Assembly (NCBI RefSeq): GCF_900087015.1
Contig: NZ_FLKP01000002.1
Span: 1,922,001 to 1,986,000, forward strand
From: Christensenella timonensis
Lineage (GTDB): Bacteria > Bacillota > Clostridia > Christensenellales > Christensenellaceae
Direction of reading: 5' to 3'
Length of the DNA: 64,000 bases
The first letter of the stretch is position 1; every line of letters begins with the position of its first letter. Positions 41,592-50,085 of the stretch are shown here, piece by piece. The translations under genes were made by a program, and so were the position numbers. Below the pieces are notes generated by a model. It had not been told where the DNA came from. It did no database searches and saw nothing but the letters and a program-made list of their open reading frames with translations.

Positions 41592-43700
41592 ATGGGTGAA
41601 AATAAGTACAAGCATCTGGTCAACAGGGATTTAAGCTGGCTGAAATTCAACGAGCGCGTTTTGGAGGAGGCGGAGGACAAGGGCAATCCCCTTTTCGAGC
41701 GGCTCAATTTTGTTTCCATCTACCAGAGCAACCTGTCGGAATTTTTGATGGTACGCGTGGGCGGCCTGCACGACCGCCTTCTTTTGAAGAAGGATTCCAT
41801 CGACGAGATGTCCGGCATGACGACGGGCGAACAGCTGCGCGCGATCCACAAGGAGATACGCCGCCTGTCCCCGCGTAAGAACCGCGCGCTGATCCAGATT
41901 TTAAACGAGCTGGAAAATTACGGTATCTTCTATAAGACGGGCAAGCACCTGACCAAATACGAGGAACGCTTTTTGCAGCGCTATTTCGAGCGCAACGTCC
42001 TGCCGCTCCTGTCCCCGCATATCATCGACAAACACCACCCGTTCCCCTTTTTGCAGAACAATACGGTACACATTGCCGTGCTCTTAAAATCGAAGGAAGG
42101 GACGCAGCTTGGCATCATCCCGGCGAGCGGCTACTTTGAACGCCTGCTCCTCATGCCCAGCAAATATATCAAATTTACGCTGATCGAAGACCTGATCTTC
42201 CACTTTGCGGCCAGGGTCTTCCCCAAACACAAGATCGTCGCCAGGAGTATCTTTACCATTACGCGCAATGCGGACATCGACGCGGACGAAGCGTTTTTCG
42301 ATTATGACATGTCTTACCGCGACATCATGGAGATCATCGTCAAAAAACGCAAAAGGCTGGAACCCGTGCGCCTCGATATCTCCCGCAGCCAGAATGACGA
42401 GATCACAAGGCTGCTCACCAAAAACCTGAAGCTGTCGGACGACGAGGTCTTTTTCAACGAGACGCCCACCATCCTTTCCTTTGTCTCCGACCTCAAAGAC
42501 CAGCTCACTGACGAAAAATTCGCCCCGCTTTTTTACCCGCCGCTCACGCCGCAGCCTTCCGCGCTGCTCGATCCTTCGCTGCCGCTGATGGCGCAGGTCA
42601 AAAAAAAGGACGTGCTGCTCTCCTATCCCTACCAGGATATGAAAACCTTCGTGCGCCTTTTAGACGAGGCGGCCGCCGACCCTAAGGTCATTTCCATCAA
42701 GATCACGCTGTACCGTGTAGCGCGCCATTCCAAGGTGGTGGATGCGCTCATCCGCGCGGCGGAAAACGGCAAGGAGGTCATCGCCGTGGTGGAGCTGCGC
42801 GCGCGTTTCGACGAGGAAAACAACATCGACTGGTCGCGCAGGCTGCAGGATGCGGGCGTGTCCCTCATTTACGGCATCGAAGATTATAAGGTGCATTCCA
42901 AGCTCCTGCTCATCACCCGCAAGGAAAAGAAGGGCCTGTCCTTCTTCACGCAGGTCGGCACGGGCAATTATAACGAATCCACCGCAAAGCTGTACACCGA
43001 CCTTTCCCTGTTTACCGCCAACGAGGAGATCGCCATGGGCGCGCAGGATGTTTTTAAAAACCTCTGCATGGGCAGCCTGGTGGAAAATTCCGACCTGCTG
43101 ATGGTGTCCCCGCTGACCTTAAAACCGGCGGTGCTGCGCGGGATCGACCGGGAGATCGCGCTGGCAAAATCCGGGGCGGAGGCCCAGCTCATTTTCAAAC
43201 TCAACTCCCTAAACGACCTCGACATCATCCGCAAGCTGGTCGAGGCTTCGGACGCGGGCGTGAAGATACGCCTGCTGATCCGCGGCATCTGTTGCCTGAA
43301 CGTGGAGGAAACGGGACGCACCCGCAACATACAGGTCACGAGTATCGTCGGGCGCTTTTTAGAGCATTCGCGCATCTATATGTTCGGTACGCAGGAGCGG
43401 CGCAGGATCTATATTTCTTCCGCGGATTTCATGACGCGCAACACACAGCGGCGCGTGGAAGTGGCTGTTCCCATCCTCGACGCCGCGTGCAGGCAGGAGA
43501 TCGAGGAAACCATGGCATTGCAGCTTAAGGACAACGTAAAAGCGCGCCGGCAGGTCGGCAAGGGCGTTTACCGAAAGCCCGTGCCCGACCCCTGTGCGCC
43601 GCGCATCGACAGCCAGGTCGAACTTTTCAGGCGGGCATACCAGCAAGCCGGTTCTCCCCTGCCCGCATGGCTTAAGGGGCGGCAGGCGCGTTTTGACTAA
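41592..43700 (+). CDS. ppk1: Polyphosphate kinase 1
   Basis: A 702-residue polyphosphate kinase, which reversibly moves the ATP gamma-phosphate to a polyphosphate chain. The N-terminal domain begins VNRDLSWLKFNERVLEEA and NLSEFLMVRVGGL. The catalytic core has the autophosphorylated His in DYKVHSKLLLI and a second active-site His in EHSRIYMFG. FFTQVGTGNYNESTAKLYTD is conserved. The start is ATG at MGENKYKHL with GAGG 7 bases upstream; the longer frame overlaps the promoter region (TATAAT at 41556-41561). It is a single-gene unit with its own terminator. Confidence 0.95.
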   Translation: MGENKYKHLVNRDLSWLKFNERVLEEAEDKGNPLFERLNFVSIYQSNLSEFLMVRVGGLHDRLLLKKDSIDEMSGMTTGEQLRAIHKEIRRLSPRKNRALIQILNELENYGIFYKTGKHLTKYEERFLQRYFERNVLPLLSPHIIDKHHPFPFLQNNTVHIAVLLKSKEGTQLGIIPASGYFERLLLMPSKYIKFTLIEDLIFHFAARVFPKHKIVARSIFTITRNADIDADEAFFDYDMSYRDIMEIIVKKRKRLEPVRLDISRSQNDEITRLLTKNLKLSDDEVFFNETPTILSFVSDLKDQLTDEKFAPLFYPPLTPQPSALLDPSLPLMAQVKKKDVLLSYPYQDMKTFVRLLDEAAADPKVISIKITLYRVARHSKVVDALIRAAENGKEVIAVVELRARFDEENNIDWSRRLQDAGVSLIYGIEDYKVHSKLLLITRKEKKGLSFFTQVGTGNYNESTAKLYTDLSLFTANEEIAMGAQDVFKNLCMGSLVENSDLLMVSPLTLKPAVLRGIDREIALAKSGAEAQLIFKLNSLNDLDIIRKLVEASDAGVKIRLLIRGICCLNVEETGRTRNIQVTSIVGRFLEHSRIYMFGTQERRRIYISSADFMTRNTQRRVEVAVPILDAACRQEIEETMALQLKDNVKARRQVGKGVYRKPVPDPCAPRIDSQVELFRRAYQQAGSPLPAWLKGRQARFD

Positions 43701-43750
43701 GGACAGGCCGCCATCCGGGGCGGTTTTGGCAGGCCGGACGGGATACCAGC

Positions 43751-43776
43751 AAACGCTTGACAAATCAAGCGTTTTT
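43751..43776 (+). terminator. Terminator of the polyphosphate kinase gene
   Basis: A perfect 10-bp stem, AAACGCTTGA with TCAAGCGTTT around CAAA, then a T run. It starts 50 bases after the stop codon. Its loop side also contains the -35 box of the next gene. Confidence 0.85.
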
Positions 43777-43785
43777 GTTTATCTT
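43757..43785 (+). promoter_or_regulatory. Promoter of the MarR/MATE operon, overlapping the terminator
   Basis: TTGACA (43757-43762), exactly 17 bases, TATCTT (43780-43785). The -35 box falls in the ppk terminator hairpin, whose palindrome could double as a MarR operator. A second CTTGACTTGG-like copy follows at 43790-43799. Confidence 0.65.
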
Positions 43786-43826
43786 ATTACTTGACTTGGC
43801 AATCATTTTGGATGGGGGCTTTTTTT

Positions 43827-44273
43827 ATGCGTAACCAACAGGTGGAAAAAATCGGGCGGCAGGTCTCGACCCTGTACCGGCAGACACAAAAATTCATCAA
43901 CAGGCGGATGCAGCCTTACGGCCTCAAATATTCCGACCACGCCTTCCTGATCTATATCGCCAAAAACCCCGGCCTGAACCAGCGCCGCCTCGCACGCCTT
44001 TTGTCCATCGACGAGGCGGTTGTGACGCGCGTCCTCAAGAAGCTGGAAGAAAACGGTTTTGTGCGGCGCGAGAGGGATCCGGAGGATCTGCGTTCCTTTT
44101 GCCTGTACCTCACGGCGCGCGGCGAAGAGCTGATCCCCGCACTGCTGGAAACGTTCAACGCACTGGACAGCGTCCTCACACAGGGCTTTGACACCGCTTC
44201 GCTTATCACGCTGCGCACACAGCTTGAAAAAATGACGGACAACGCGTGCGCCGCGAATGGGGAGGAACTTTAA
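43827..44273 (+). CDS. MarR-family transcriptional regulator
   Basis: A 148-residue winged-helix regulator. LNQRRLARLLSIDEAVVTRVLKKLEENGFV is the recognition helix region, and RRERDPEDLRSFCLYLTARG is the wing with the conserved Asp-Arg. N- and C-terminal helices form the dimer. It precedes the MATE pump gene by 3 bases, a common arrangement in which MarR represses its own operon and is released by a toxic compound. The start ATG at 43827 is preceded by a G-rich stretch; the ribosome site is only moderate. The palindromic DNA at the promoter is a likely binding site. Confidence 0.9.
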   Translation: MRNQQVEKIGRQVSTLYRQTQKFINRRMQPYGLKYSDHAFLIYIAKNPGLNQRRLARLLSIDEAVVTRVLKKLEENGFVRRERDPEDLRSFCLYLTARGEELIPALLETFNALDSVLTQGFDTASLITLRTQLEKMTDNACAANGEEL

Positions 44274-44276
44274 AAC

Positions 44277-45671
44277 ATGGAGCAAACGCTAAAAAGCAAT
44301 CCGCTGGGCAGGGAAAAGATCAGCAAATTGCTTGTGAAATTTGCCGTTCCCAGTATTATCGCCATGCTGGTGAGCGCGCTTTATAACATCGTAGACCAGA
44401 TCTTTATCGGCCAGAGCGTGGGCATGCTGGGCAACGCCGCGACAAACGTGGCTTTCCCGCTCACCACCATCTGCACCGCGATCGCCCTTCTGTTCGGCAT
44501 CGGCGGCGCGGCCAACTTCAACCTTTCGATGGGCGCCAAAAAGGAAAAGGAAGCGACTGCCTTTGTAGGCAACGCAATTTTGATGCTCGTGCTGTGCGGA
44601 GTCGTGCTCATGGTCGTGGTGCGCCTCTTCCTCGAGCCTATGATGGTCTCGTTCGGTTCTACGCCGGACGTGCTGGAGCATGCCATGGTCTATACGGGGA
44701 TCACGTCGATCGGTTTCCCGTTCCTGATCTTTGCCACAGGCGCGAGCAACCTGATCCGCGCAGACGGCAGCCCCAAATTTTCCATGATCTGCGTGCTCGT
44801 CGGCGCGGTCATTAACACGATCCTCGACCCCCTCTTTATTTTCGGATTCAACATGGGCATGGCGGGCGCGGCGCTCGCGACCATCCTCGGCCAGATCGCC
44901 TCGGCCAGCCTGGCGGCCTATTACCTGGCCTTTCGCTTCAAAACGGTCAAGCTTGGCCGCTCCATCCTGCGCGTCAAGGCAAAGCGGACGCGGATGATCA
45001 TGGGGCTGGGCGCAGCCGCATGCTTTAACCAGCTCGCCATGATGGTCGTACAGATCGTTTTCAACAACGTGCTCACCTACTACGGCGCGCTTTCCGCCTA
45101 CGGCAGCGAGATTCCCTTAGCCGTCGTGGGGATCATCATGAAGGTCAACATGATCTATATGTCCATTATCATCGGCATCGCGCAGGGCCTGCAGCCCATA
45201 TCGAGCTTTAATTACGGCGCTAAAAACTATGGGCGCGTGCGCGAGACATACAGGAAGGCCATCACCGTAGCAACCATCATTTCCGTGGTCGCCTTCCTGG
45301 CCTTTCAGCTGTTTCCGCGCGAGATCATCAGTATCTTCGGCCCGGGCAGCGAGGCATATTTCCACTTTGCGGAGCGGTGTTTCCGTATTTTCTTGATGCT
45401 CACCTTCCTAAACGGCTTGCAGCCCGTCACCTCCAACTTCTTTTCGTCGATCGGCAAGGCGACGCGCGGCATCTGGCTCTCGCTCACACGGCAGATCATT
45501 TTCCTGCTGCCGCTGGTTTTGATCCTGCCGGCGATCCTCGGCATCGACGGCGTGATGTACGCGGGGCCTGTCGCGGACGGCATGGCGGCGCTGGTGGCGG
45601 TTCTCCTCGTCCGCCGCGAAATGAAAATCTTAAAACGGATGGAACGTGAAGCGCTCCCCGCCCCATCCTAA
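44277..45671 (+). CDS. MATE-family multidrug efflux pump
   Basis: A 464-residue, 12-helix exporter of the MATE family, nearest in appearance to MepA/DinF-like Firmicute proteins. The N-terminal signature LLVKFAVPSIIAMLVSALYNIVDQIFIGQ (start LLVKFAVPSIIAML) and the second-half repeat around GLGAAACFNQLAMMVVQIVF fit two six-helix bundles. It should expel cationic drugs or metabolites using a sodium or proton gradient. It is cotranscribed with the MarR gene, so expression is probably inducible. A shared terminator separates it from the convergent C_GCAxxG gene. Confidence 0.93.
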   Translation: MEQTLKSNPLGREKISKLLVKFAVPSIIAMLVSALYNIVDQIFIGQSVGMLGNAATNVAFPLTTICTAIALLFGIGGAANFNLSMGAKKEKEATAFVGNAILMLVLCGVVLMVVVRLFLEPMMVSFGSTPDVLEHAMVYTGITSIGFPFLIFATGASNLIRADGSPKFSMICVLVGAVINTILDPLFIFGFNMGMAGAALATILGQIASASLAAYYLAFRFKTVKLGRSILRVKAKRTRMIMGLGAAACFNQLAMMVVQIVFNNVLTYYGALSAYGSEIPLAVVGIIMKVNMIYMSIIIGIAQGLQPISSFNYGAKNYGRVRETYRKAITVATIISVVAFLAFQLFPREIISIFGPGSEAYFHFAERCFRIFLMLTFLNGLQPVTSNFFSSIGKATRGIWLSLTRQIIFLLPLVLILPAILGIDGVMYAGPVADGMAALVAVLLVRREMKILKRMEREALPAPS

Positions 45672-45682
45672 ATGACGCATAC

Positions 45683-45716
45683 GAAAAAGCCCCTCCTGTT
45701 ACGGGAGAGGCTTTTT
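45683..45716. terminator. Bidirectional terminator between MATE and C_GCAxxG genes
   Basis: AAAAAGCC-CTCC and GGAG-GGCTTTTT arms around CTGTTACG, with T runs on both strands. It lies between two convergent stops. Confidence 0.85.
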
Positions 45717-45723
45717 GATATTG

Positions 45724-46164
45724 TTACAGTTGTTTTTCCACGATCGCCGCCGCACACTCCACGAGCTCCGCGCATGGGCGCTTCTTATAGTATTCCGCCG
45801 TACGTTCCGCGGGATTTACTTCCTTCGGCGCTTCCGTAAGCCCCAGAAGTTCCTTGCATACGATGGAGCCGTTTTCCGCCTTGAATTGTTCCGCCAAATC
45901 GCGGATGCGCTGGTAATGCGCTTTTTTCGCTTCCTTATCCGTAGGCGAGGTGTAACCGTTTTTCATGCCCGCAACGATGAACATGCCGGTGACAGCGCCG
46001 CATACCTCGCGCAGCTGTCCCATGCCGCCGCCAAACGACGCCGCGATCTTGAGCGCGGTTTCTTTATCGAGCCCTACCTCGTCCGCATACGCGAGTACGA
46101 CCGCCTGGCAGCAATTGTACCCTTCCTTGAAATGTGCCTGCGCCTGTTTTGATTTTTCGCTCAC
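45724..46164 (-). CDS. C_GCAxxG_C_C family redox-type protein
   Basis: A 146-residue protein of the C_GCAxxG_C_C family. The N-terminal FKEGYNCCQAVVLAYADEVGL and FGGGMGQLREVCGAVTGMF blocks hold the family cysteines, and two further cysteines lie in GSIVCKELLG and KRPCAELVECAA. Cysteine number and spacing suggest metal or Fe-S binding; the biochemical role is not established. Its start overlaps the mrp gene by four bases (ATGA), which ties it to an Fe-S carrier and supports a link to metal clusters. No signal peptide. Confidence 0.88.
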   Translation of the reverse strand: MSEKSKQAQAHFKEGYNCCQAVVLAYADEVGLDKETALKIAASFGGGMGQLREVCGAVTGMFIVAGMKNGYTSPTDKEAKKAHYQRIRDLAEQFKAENGSIVCKELLGLTEAPKEVNPAERTAEYYKKRPCAELVECAAAIVEKQL

Positions 46165-47009
46165 TTTTCTTCCCCCTTCTGATAAGCGGCCACCACATCC
46201 GCCGCCTCGTCAAGCCATTCTCCCTCGATCCCGCCGATCGTCCCTGCGTCCGCCGCCTGTGCGATGCGCGGGTCGATGGGGATCCGTCCCAGTACGGGAA
46301 TGCCGTATTTCTTTGCCGTTTCGTCGATGTGGCTTTCGCCGAACACCGAAATCCGCTTGCCGCAGTCAGGGCACGCAAGGTAACTCATATTCTCAACCAG
46401 CCCGACGATCGGGATATTCATCATGTTCGCCATCTGTACCGCCTTGCCCACGATCATGGACACCAGCTCCTGCGGCGAGGTCACCACGAGGATACCGTCC
46501 ACCGGCAGCGACTGGAACACCGTAAGCGGTACGTCTCCCGTTCCCGGCGGCATATCCACAAATAGGCAGTCAACGTCAGTCCATACCGTATCCGTCCAGA
46601 ACTGCTTGACCGTTGCGCCGATGACCGGGCCGCGCCATACAACGGGCGTGCTTTCGTCCGGCAGCAGCAGGTTAACGGACATGATCTGTATGCCCTCCTT
46701 GGTATAGACCGGAAAGATCGTCTCTCCCGCGCCTGTCGCCTTTTCCGTTACGCCGAACATCTTGGGGATGGACGGCCCTGTGATATCCGCGTCTAAAATC
46801 GCCGTTACAAGCCCTTTGCGGCGCAGCTTGACCGCCATCATGGATGTGACCAGCGACTTGCCGACGCCCCCCTTGCCGCTCACGACGCCGATCACCTTTT
46901 TGACCGTGCTCAGCTCATGCGGCCGTTCGATGAAATCCTTGGGATCCGCTTGCCTCGAAGAGCAGCTTTCCCCACAGCTACCACAGTCATGCGTACAATT
47001 TTCACTCAT
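46161..47009 (-). CDS. mrp: Mrp/NBP35-type Fe-S cluster carrier ATPase
   Basis: A 282-residue P-loop ATPase. The N-terminus carries a compact cysteine cluster, CTHDCGSCGESC, as in NBP35-like proteins. The deviant Walker A is GVVSGKGGVGKSLVTSM, switch I/II motifs are LDADITGPSIPKMFG and DCLFVDMPPGTGDV, and the C-terminal CPDCGKR motif is the conserved CxxC that bridges an Fe-S cluster at the dimer interface. It should assemble or hand over [4Fe-4S] clusters in the cytoplasm. It sits between DUF1622 (36 bases upstream) and the C_GCAxxG protein. Confidence 0.94.
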   Translation of the reverse strand: MSENCTHDCGSCGESCSSRQADPKDFIERPHELSTVKKVIGVVSGKGGVGKSLVTSMMAVKLRRKGLVTAILDADITGPSIPKMFGVTEKATGAGETIFPVYTKEGIQIMSVNLLLPDESTPVVWRGPVIGATVKQFWTDTVWTDVDCLFVDMPPGTGDVPLTVFQSLPVDGILVVTSPQELVSMIVGKAVQMANMMNIPIVGLVENMSYLACPDCGKRISVFGESHIDETAKKYGIPVLGRIPIDPRIAQAADAGTIGGIEGEWLDEAADVVAAYQKGEEK

Positions 47010-47045
47010 TTTGCATCTTCTTCTTTCTTTAAAATATCTGAACCA

Positions 47046-47405
47046 TTACTGGCCTTTGTGCGTTTTGATCAGATCCGATTCGCGGATCTCCTTGTTCAGG
47101 AAGTAAGAGATCACCGTACGGATCGCCACGATTGCCGCCAGTCGAACGATATCTTCCAGCGTCGGCTTTACGATCGTGTCGATGATATCGGCAACGATCA
47201 ATATCTCAAGGCTCAAAAGGATGTAGCCGCCCAGGCTGTTTTTTGTGTCCTGCAGCTTTCCGAGGCGCTCGGCCCTGTCCCTGCTGCGTACGTGTGCAAG
47301 CAAAAAATCCTTCACGCTTAAGATCACACCCCATACCAATATGATGATGGATATGAGGTTCAAGCATGTCGTTACGACGTCGAGTACCGGTGAAAGCGCT
47401 GCCAT
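47046..47405 (-). CDS. DUF1622 family membrane protein
   Basis: A 119-residue integral membrane protein with hydrophobic helices at about 14-33, 60-80 and 88-106. The pattern VLDVVTTCLNLISIIILVWG, GKLQDTKNSLGGYILLSLE and IRTVISYFLNKEI fits DUF1622, a family of unknown function. It is the first of three co-directional genes with mrp and the C_GCAxxG protein, though it may only share the transcript. Nothing in the sequence shows transport or catalysis. Confidence 0.8.
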   Translation of the reverse strand: MAALSPVLDVVTTCLNLISIIILVWGVILSVKDFLLAHVRSRDRAERLGKLQDTKNSLGGYILLSLEILIVADIIDTIVKPTLEDIVRLAAIVAIRTVISYFLNKEIRESDLIKTHKGQ

Positions 47406-47453
47406 AGCCGTTTTTCTCCTTACGTTTGATTTTACTCCCCCGCATGCCTATAA

Positions 47454-47482
47454 ACAAAAAAACGCAACTGAAAACGCTGCGT
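47454..47482 (-). terminator. Terminator after the cysS/membrane-protein operon
   Basis: Short ACGCA/TGCGT stem followed on the minus strand by seven Ts. It separates the 113-residue protein gene from DUF1622. Confidence 0.6.
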
Positions 47483-47499
47483 CATTTTTTGCAGTTTCC

Positions 47500-47841
47500 C
47501 TATTTCCGCGGCACGTTCTTGCGCGGGTCGCGCAGATATTCTTTGAAGCGCACCTTGAAAATGATGAAATACCCGACCACGCAGGCAAGGACATATATGA
47601 TGCTGATGATGCCCCAGATGGACGAAATCCCCTGGTTTGCCGTATATTCGAGCACCGACAGTACCAACAGCGGCACGCCCGTGACCCAACAGAACTTGCG
47701 CAGCAGTTTGGCGTGCGGCTCTTTCATTTCTGCGGGATAGTCGTTCTCATATACCTTACCGCTACCTTTGATCGCATAATAAAGCAGATACACCGCGATA
47801 AAGATATTGAACAATATCATAAAACTAAAAGCGCCTTCCAT
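47500..47841 (-). CDS. Three-helix membrane protein of unknown function
   Basis: A 113-residue protein I cannot name. It has hydrophobic helices at about 5-23 (FSFMILFNIFIAVYLLYYA), 50-66 and 75-95, a charged loop KVYENDYPAEMKEPHAKLL and a basic tail RDPRKNVPRK, which by the positive-inside rule faces the cytoplasm. It follows cysS by 15 bases and likely shares its promoter, with a terminator just after it. Position alone gives no functional clue. Confidence 0.65.
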   Translation of the reverse strand: MEGAFSFMILFNIFIAVYLLYYAIKGSGKVYENDYPAEMKEPHAKLLRKFCWVTGVPLLVLSVLEYTANQGISSIWGIISIIYVLACVVGYFIIFKVRFKEYLRDPRKNVPRK

Positions 47842-47856
47842 TTACAACCGTTCCCC

Positions 47857-49236
47857 CTAAATCTTGTTTATTTTTACGCCGTCAGGCGTATCCTTTAATT
47901 CATAGCCAAGAGCCGTTAGCTCGTCGCGCAGGCGGTCTGCCTCCGCCCAGTTTTTCTGCGCGCGCGCCGCCTGGCGTTTTTCCGCCAGTTCCGCGATCTC
48001 CCGCGGGATCTCTTCCTGTGTTTCCGGCTCGATGCCGAGCACGTTAAGCAGCGTATCCAGCGCCTTGAGCGCCGCCTGTGCGTCCTCTGCGCGCCCGCCG
48101 TTTCCAAAGAGCATATTCAGCTGCCTGACGTATTCAAAGATATCGCCGATCGCGTCCGCCGTATTGAGGTCGTCGTCCATCGCCGCATTGAATTTTTCCG
48201 TTACGGTATCGACCGCCTGTTTCACGTCCACCGCAATATCTTTGGGATTGGCGATGATGAAGGCGAGGTTTGCGCGGCAGTTTAAAATGCGGTCGTAAGC
48301 GGCCTCCGCCTGCTTTAACAGTTCGCGCGAGAAATTGATCGGGTTTGCATAGTGTGCGCTCAGCATAAAAAGCCGTACCGCATTGCCGCGGAATTCCTTT
48401 AAGATATCGCGCACCGTAAAGAAATTGCCCGCCGATTTGGACATTTTCTTGTTGTCGATATTGATGTAGCCGTTGTGCATCCAGTAGTTGGCGAACGGTT
48501 TTCCCGTCGCCGCTTCGCTCTGTGCGATCTCGTTTTCGTGGTGCGGGAATTTGAGGTCCTGTCCGCCGCCGTGGATGTCGAGGGTCTCGCCCAGATATTT
48601 CATGCTCATGGCGGAACACTCGATGTGCCAGCCCGGACGCCCCTTGCCCCACGGGCTGTCCCAGGCGATTTCGCCTTCCTTTTGCGCCTTCCACAGCGCA
48701 AAATCCATCGGGTTTTTCTTATTTTCGTTGATGTCGATACGAGCGCCGAGCTCCAGCTCCGATAAATCCTGCCCGGAAAGCTTGCCGTAACCGGGAAAGC
48801 TCTGCGTATCAAAATAGACGTCGCCGCAAAGCTCATAGGCGTGGCCGGCGTCAATCAGCTTTTTTACCAGCGCGATGATATCGCCGATGTGCTCCGTCGC
48901 TTTGGGGTGTACGGTCGCAGGGCGGATATTGAGCGCCTTTGCGTCCTTGAAATATTCTTTGATGAAGCGCTCGCCGAGCTCACCGACCGTGATGCCCTCT
49001 TCCGCCGCCACGCGGATCATCTTGTCGTCCACGTCCGTAAAGTTCTGTACAAAGTTCACCTTGTAGCCGCGGTATTCGAGGTAGCGGCGCAGGGTATCGA
49101 ATATAATAAAAGGGCGCGCATTGCCGATATGGAAATAGTTATATACGGTCGGCCCGCACGCATAAATGTTAAACTGCCCCGGCAAAAGCGGATTTAACTC
49201 TTCTTTCTTGCCTGTCATTGAGTTGAAGATTTTCAA
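47857..49236 (-). CDS. cysS: Cysteinyl-tRNA synthetase
   Basis: A 459-residue class I synthetase for tRNA-Cys. Zinc ligands lie in [18 protein letters not shown] and [12 protein letters not shown]; the ATP motifs are YFHIGNAR and KMSKSAGNF. The start is TTG at 49236 (L-K-I-F-N-S), chosen because AAAGGTG stands 8 bases upstream and because the promoter -10 at 49273-49278 places the transcript start at about 49266, downstream of or at the alternative ATG at 49269. The resulting length matches the family. A C-terminal DALR-type domain is present. No T-box leader fits in the short 5' region. Confidence 0.96.
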   Translation of the reverse strand: MKIFNSMTGKKEELNPLLPGQFNIYACGPTVYNYFHIGNARPFIIFDTLRRYLEYRGYKVNFVQNFTDVDDKMIRVAAEEGITVGELGERFIKEYFKDAKALNIRPATVHPKATEHIGDIIALVKKLIDAGHAYELCGDVYFDTQSFPGYGKLSGQDLSELELGARIDINENKKNPMDFALWKAQKEGEIAWDSPWGKGRPGWHIECSAMSMKYLGETLDIHGGGQDLKFPHHENEIAQSEAATGKPFANYWMHNGYINIDNKKMSKSAGNFFTVRDILKEFRGNAVRLFMLSAHYANPINFSRELLKQAEAAYDRILNCRANLAFIIANPKDIAVDVKQAVDTVTEKFNAAMDDDLNTADAIGDIFEYVRQLNMLFGNGGRAEDAQAALKALDTLLNVLGIEPETQEEIPREIAELAEKRQAARAQKNWAEADRLRDELTALGYELKDTPDGVKINKI

Positions 49237-49272
49237 GCTGGTTTCACCTTTTTCCTTTTTACGATCCATTCC

Positions 49273-49301
49273 ATTATAATATATCCGCCCGCAAGTATCA
49301 A
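49273..49301 (-). promoter_or_regulatory. Promoter of cysS
   Basis: Minus-strand TTGATA (49296-49301), 17 bases, TATAAT (49273-49278): one mismatch from consensus. It leaves a leader of about 30 bases. Confidence 0.85.
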
Positions 49302-49326
49302 CAGAATAAAGCAAATTTCATCGCAT

Positions 49327-49359
49327 GCAAAAACCCCGGAGGTATGCGGCCGGGGTTTT
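49327..49359. terminator. Terminator after the DUF3793 gene
   Basis: AAAACCCCGG and CCGGGGTTTT arms make a strong hairpin with T runs on both strands, 45 bases after the DUF3793 stop. Confidence 0.85.
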
Positions 49360-49404
49360 GTGCGGGTTGTTATGAACATCCCAAAATAGGGGAGGTAGCT
49401 TAAG

Positions 49405-49956
49405 TTAATAGCACATGATCGTCTTACCCTCTTTGATCAGCGCGTCAAATGCGTCGCTCAAGGCACGGTAGCGCTCAAAAAGCCTTCGCGCCTTTTTTTC
49501 GCCGGCGTACACTTTCCACGGCCCGGCAAGCTTGTAATTTTTGCCGCCATGCCGGATAAAGCCGAGCACATCGCTTAGCGGATAACCTAGGAACAGGCCA
49601 ATTTCATGAGGGAAATCCCCACATTCCCGCACGCGCTGCGCAAGGCGCTCCAGCATCGCATGAAAGGAAGTTTCCTTATAGCCACAGCCAAAGAGGTAAG
49701 CGCGTACATTGGGCTTGCGCAGTATCTTCCGTAAGAGCTTTTCATGATAGATAAGCACCAGTTTGCGGTCTTCACAGTCACATAATCCATAGAAATATAC
49801 GCCCCGCTTGCGCATGCCCCGCGTGTACCAATAGAGCCATTTTTCCGCGTCTACCTTATTCTTTTTCAGCGACACAAGGCTTGCAGGCTTTTTTCCTGCG
49901 ATCGTCGGCGCGCAGTGCCGTGCCAATATCTTTTCAAAGTCTCTGTGCGTACCCAT
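49405..49956 (-). CDS. DUF3793 family protein
   Basis: A 183-residue soluble protein of the DUF3793 family, known mainly from anaerobic Firmicutes and of unknown function. Diagnostic stretches are HCAPTIAGKKPASLVSL, then HEIGLFLGYPLSDVLGFI, then GPWKVYAGEKKARRLFERY. Six cysteines are scattered without a clear CxxC. From memory, family members often sit near iron-uptake or flavodoxin genes, but none is here. Its 130-base leader has a consensus promoter, two palindromes and a terminator-like hairpin, so it is probably tightly controlled. The start ATG has AGAGG directly before it and GGGGA 7 bases before it. Confidence 0.85.
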   Translation of the reverse strand: MGTHRDFEKILARHCAPTIAGKKPASLVSLKKNKVDAEKWLYWYTRGMRKRGVYFYGLCDCEDRKLVLIYHEKLLRKILRKPNVRAYLFGCGYKETSFHAMLERLAQRVRECGDFPHEIGLFLGYPLSDVLGFIRHGGKNYKLAGPWKVYAGEKKARRLFERYRALSDAFDALIKEGKTIMCY

Positions 49957-49977
49957 CCTCTTGTCCCCGTTTATTTA

Positions 49978-49993
49978 ATTAGCTTTCGCTAAC
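49978..49993. promoter_or_regulatory. Palindrome TTAGC-N4-GCTAA, copy near the DUF3793 start
   Basis: Plus-strand TTAGC-TTTC-GCTAA at 49979-49992, 22 bases before the start codon. In RNA the minus strand gives a 5-6 bp stem with a GAAA tetraloop. It is one of two near-identical copies in this leader. Confidence 0.6.
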
Positions 49994-50002
49994 TCGTTTT
50001 TA

Positions 50003-50029
50003 AAAAAGAAAGGGAGGAACCTTTCTCCC
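50003..50029 (-). terminator. Terminator-like hairpin in the DUF3793 leader
   Basis: GGGAG and CTCCC arms, then TTTCTTTTTT on the minus strand. Because the DUF3793 promoter lies upstream of it, this could be an attenuator as well as the end of the ABC-F transcript. Confidence 0.6.
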
Positions 50030-50033
50030 GTTG

Positions 50034-50049
50034 GTTAGCTTTTGCTAAC
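50034..50049. promoter_or_regulatory. Palindrome GTTAGC-N4-GCTAAC, copy at the transcription start
   Basis: Perfect 6-bp arms around TTTT at 50034-50049, immediately after the -10 box at 50057-50062. The position over the expected start point is classic for a repressor site; the RNA would form a hairpin with an AAAA loop. Confidence 0.65.
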
Positions 50050-50056
50050 TAGCTAC

Positions 50057-50085
50057 ATGATACACAAATTTTAAAAAGCTGTCAA
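50057..50085 (-). promoter_or_regulatory. Promoter of the DUF3793 gene
   Basis: Minus-strand TTGACA (50080-50085), 17 bases, TATCAT (50057-50062). It touches the ABC-F stop codon region, about 100 bases before the DUF3793 start. Confidence 0.8.
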
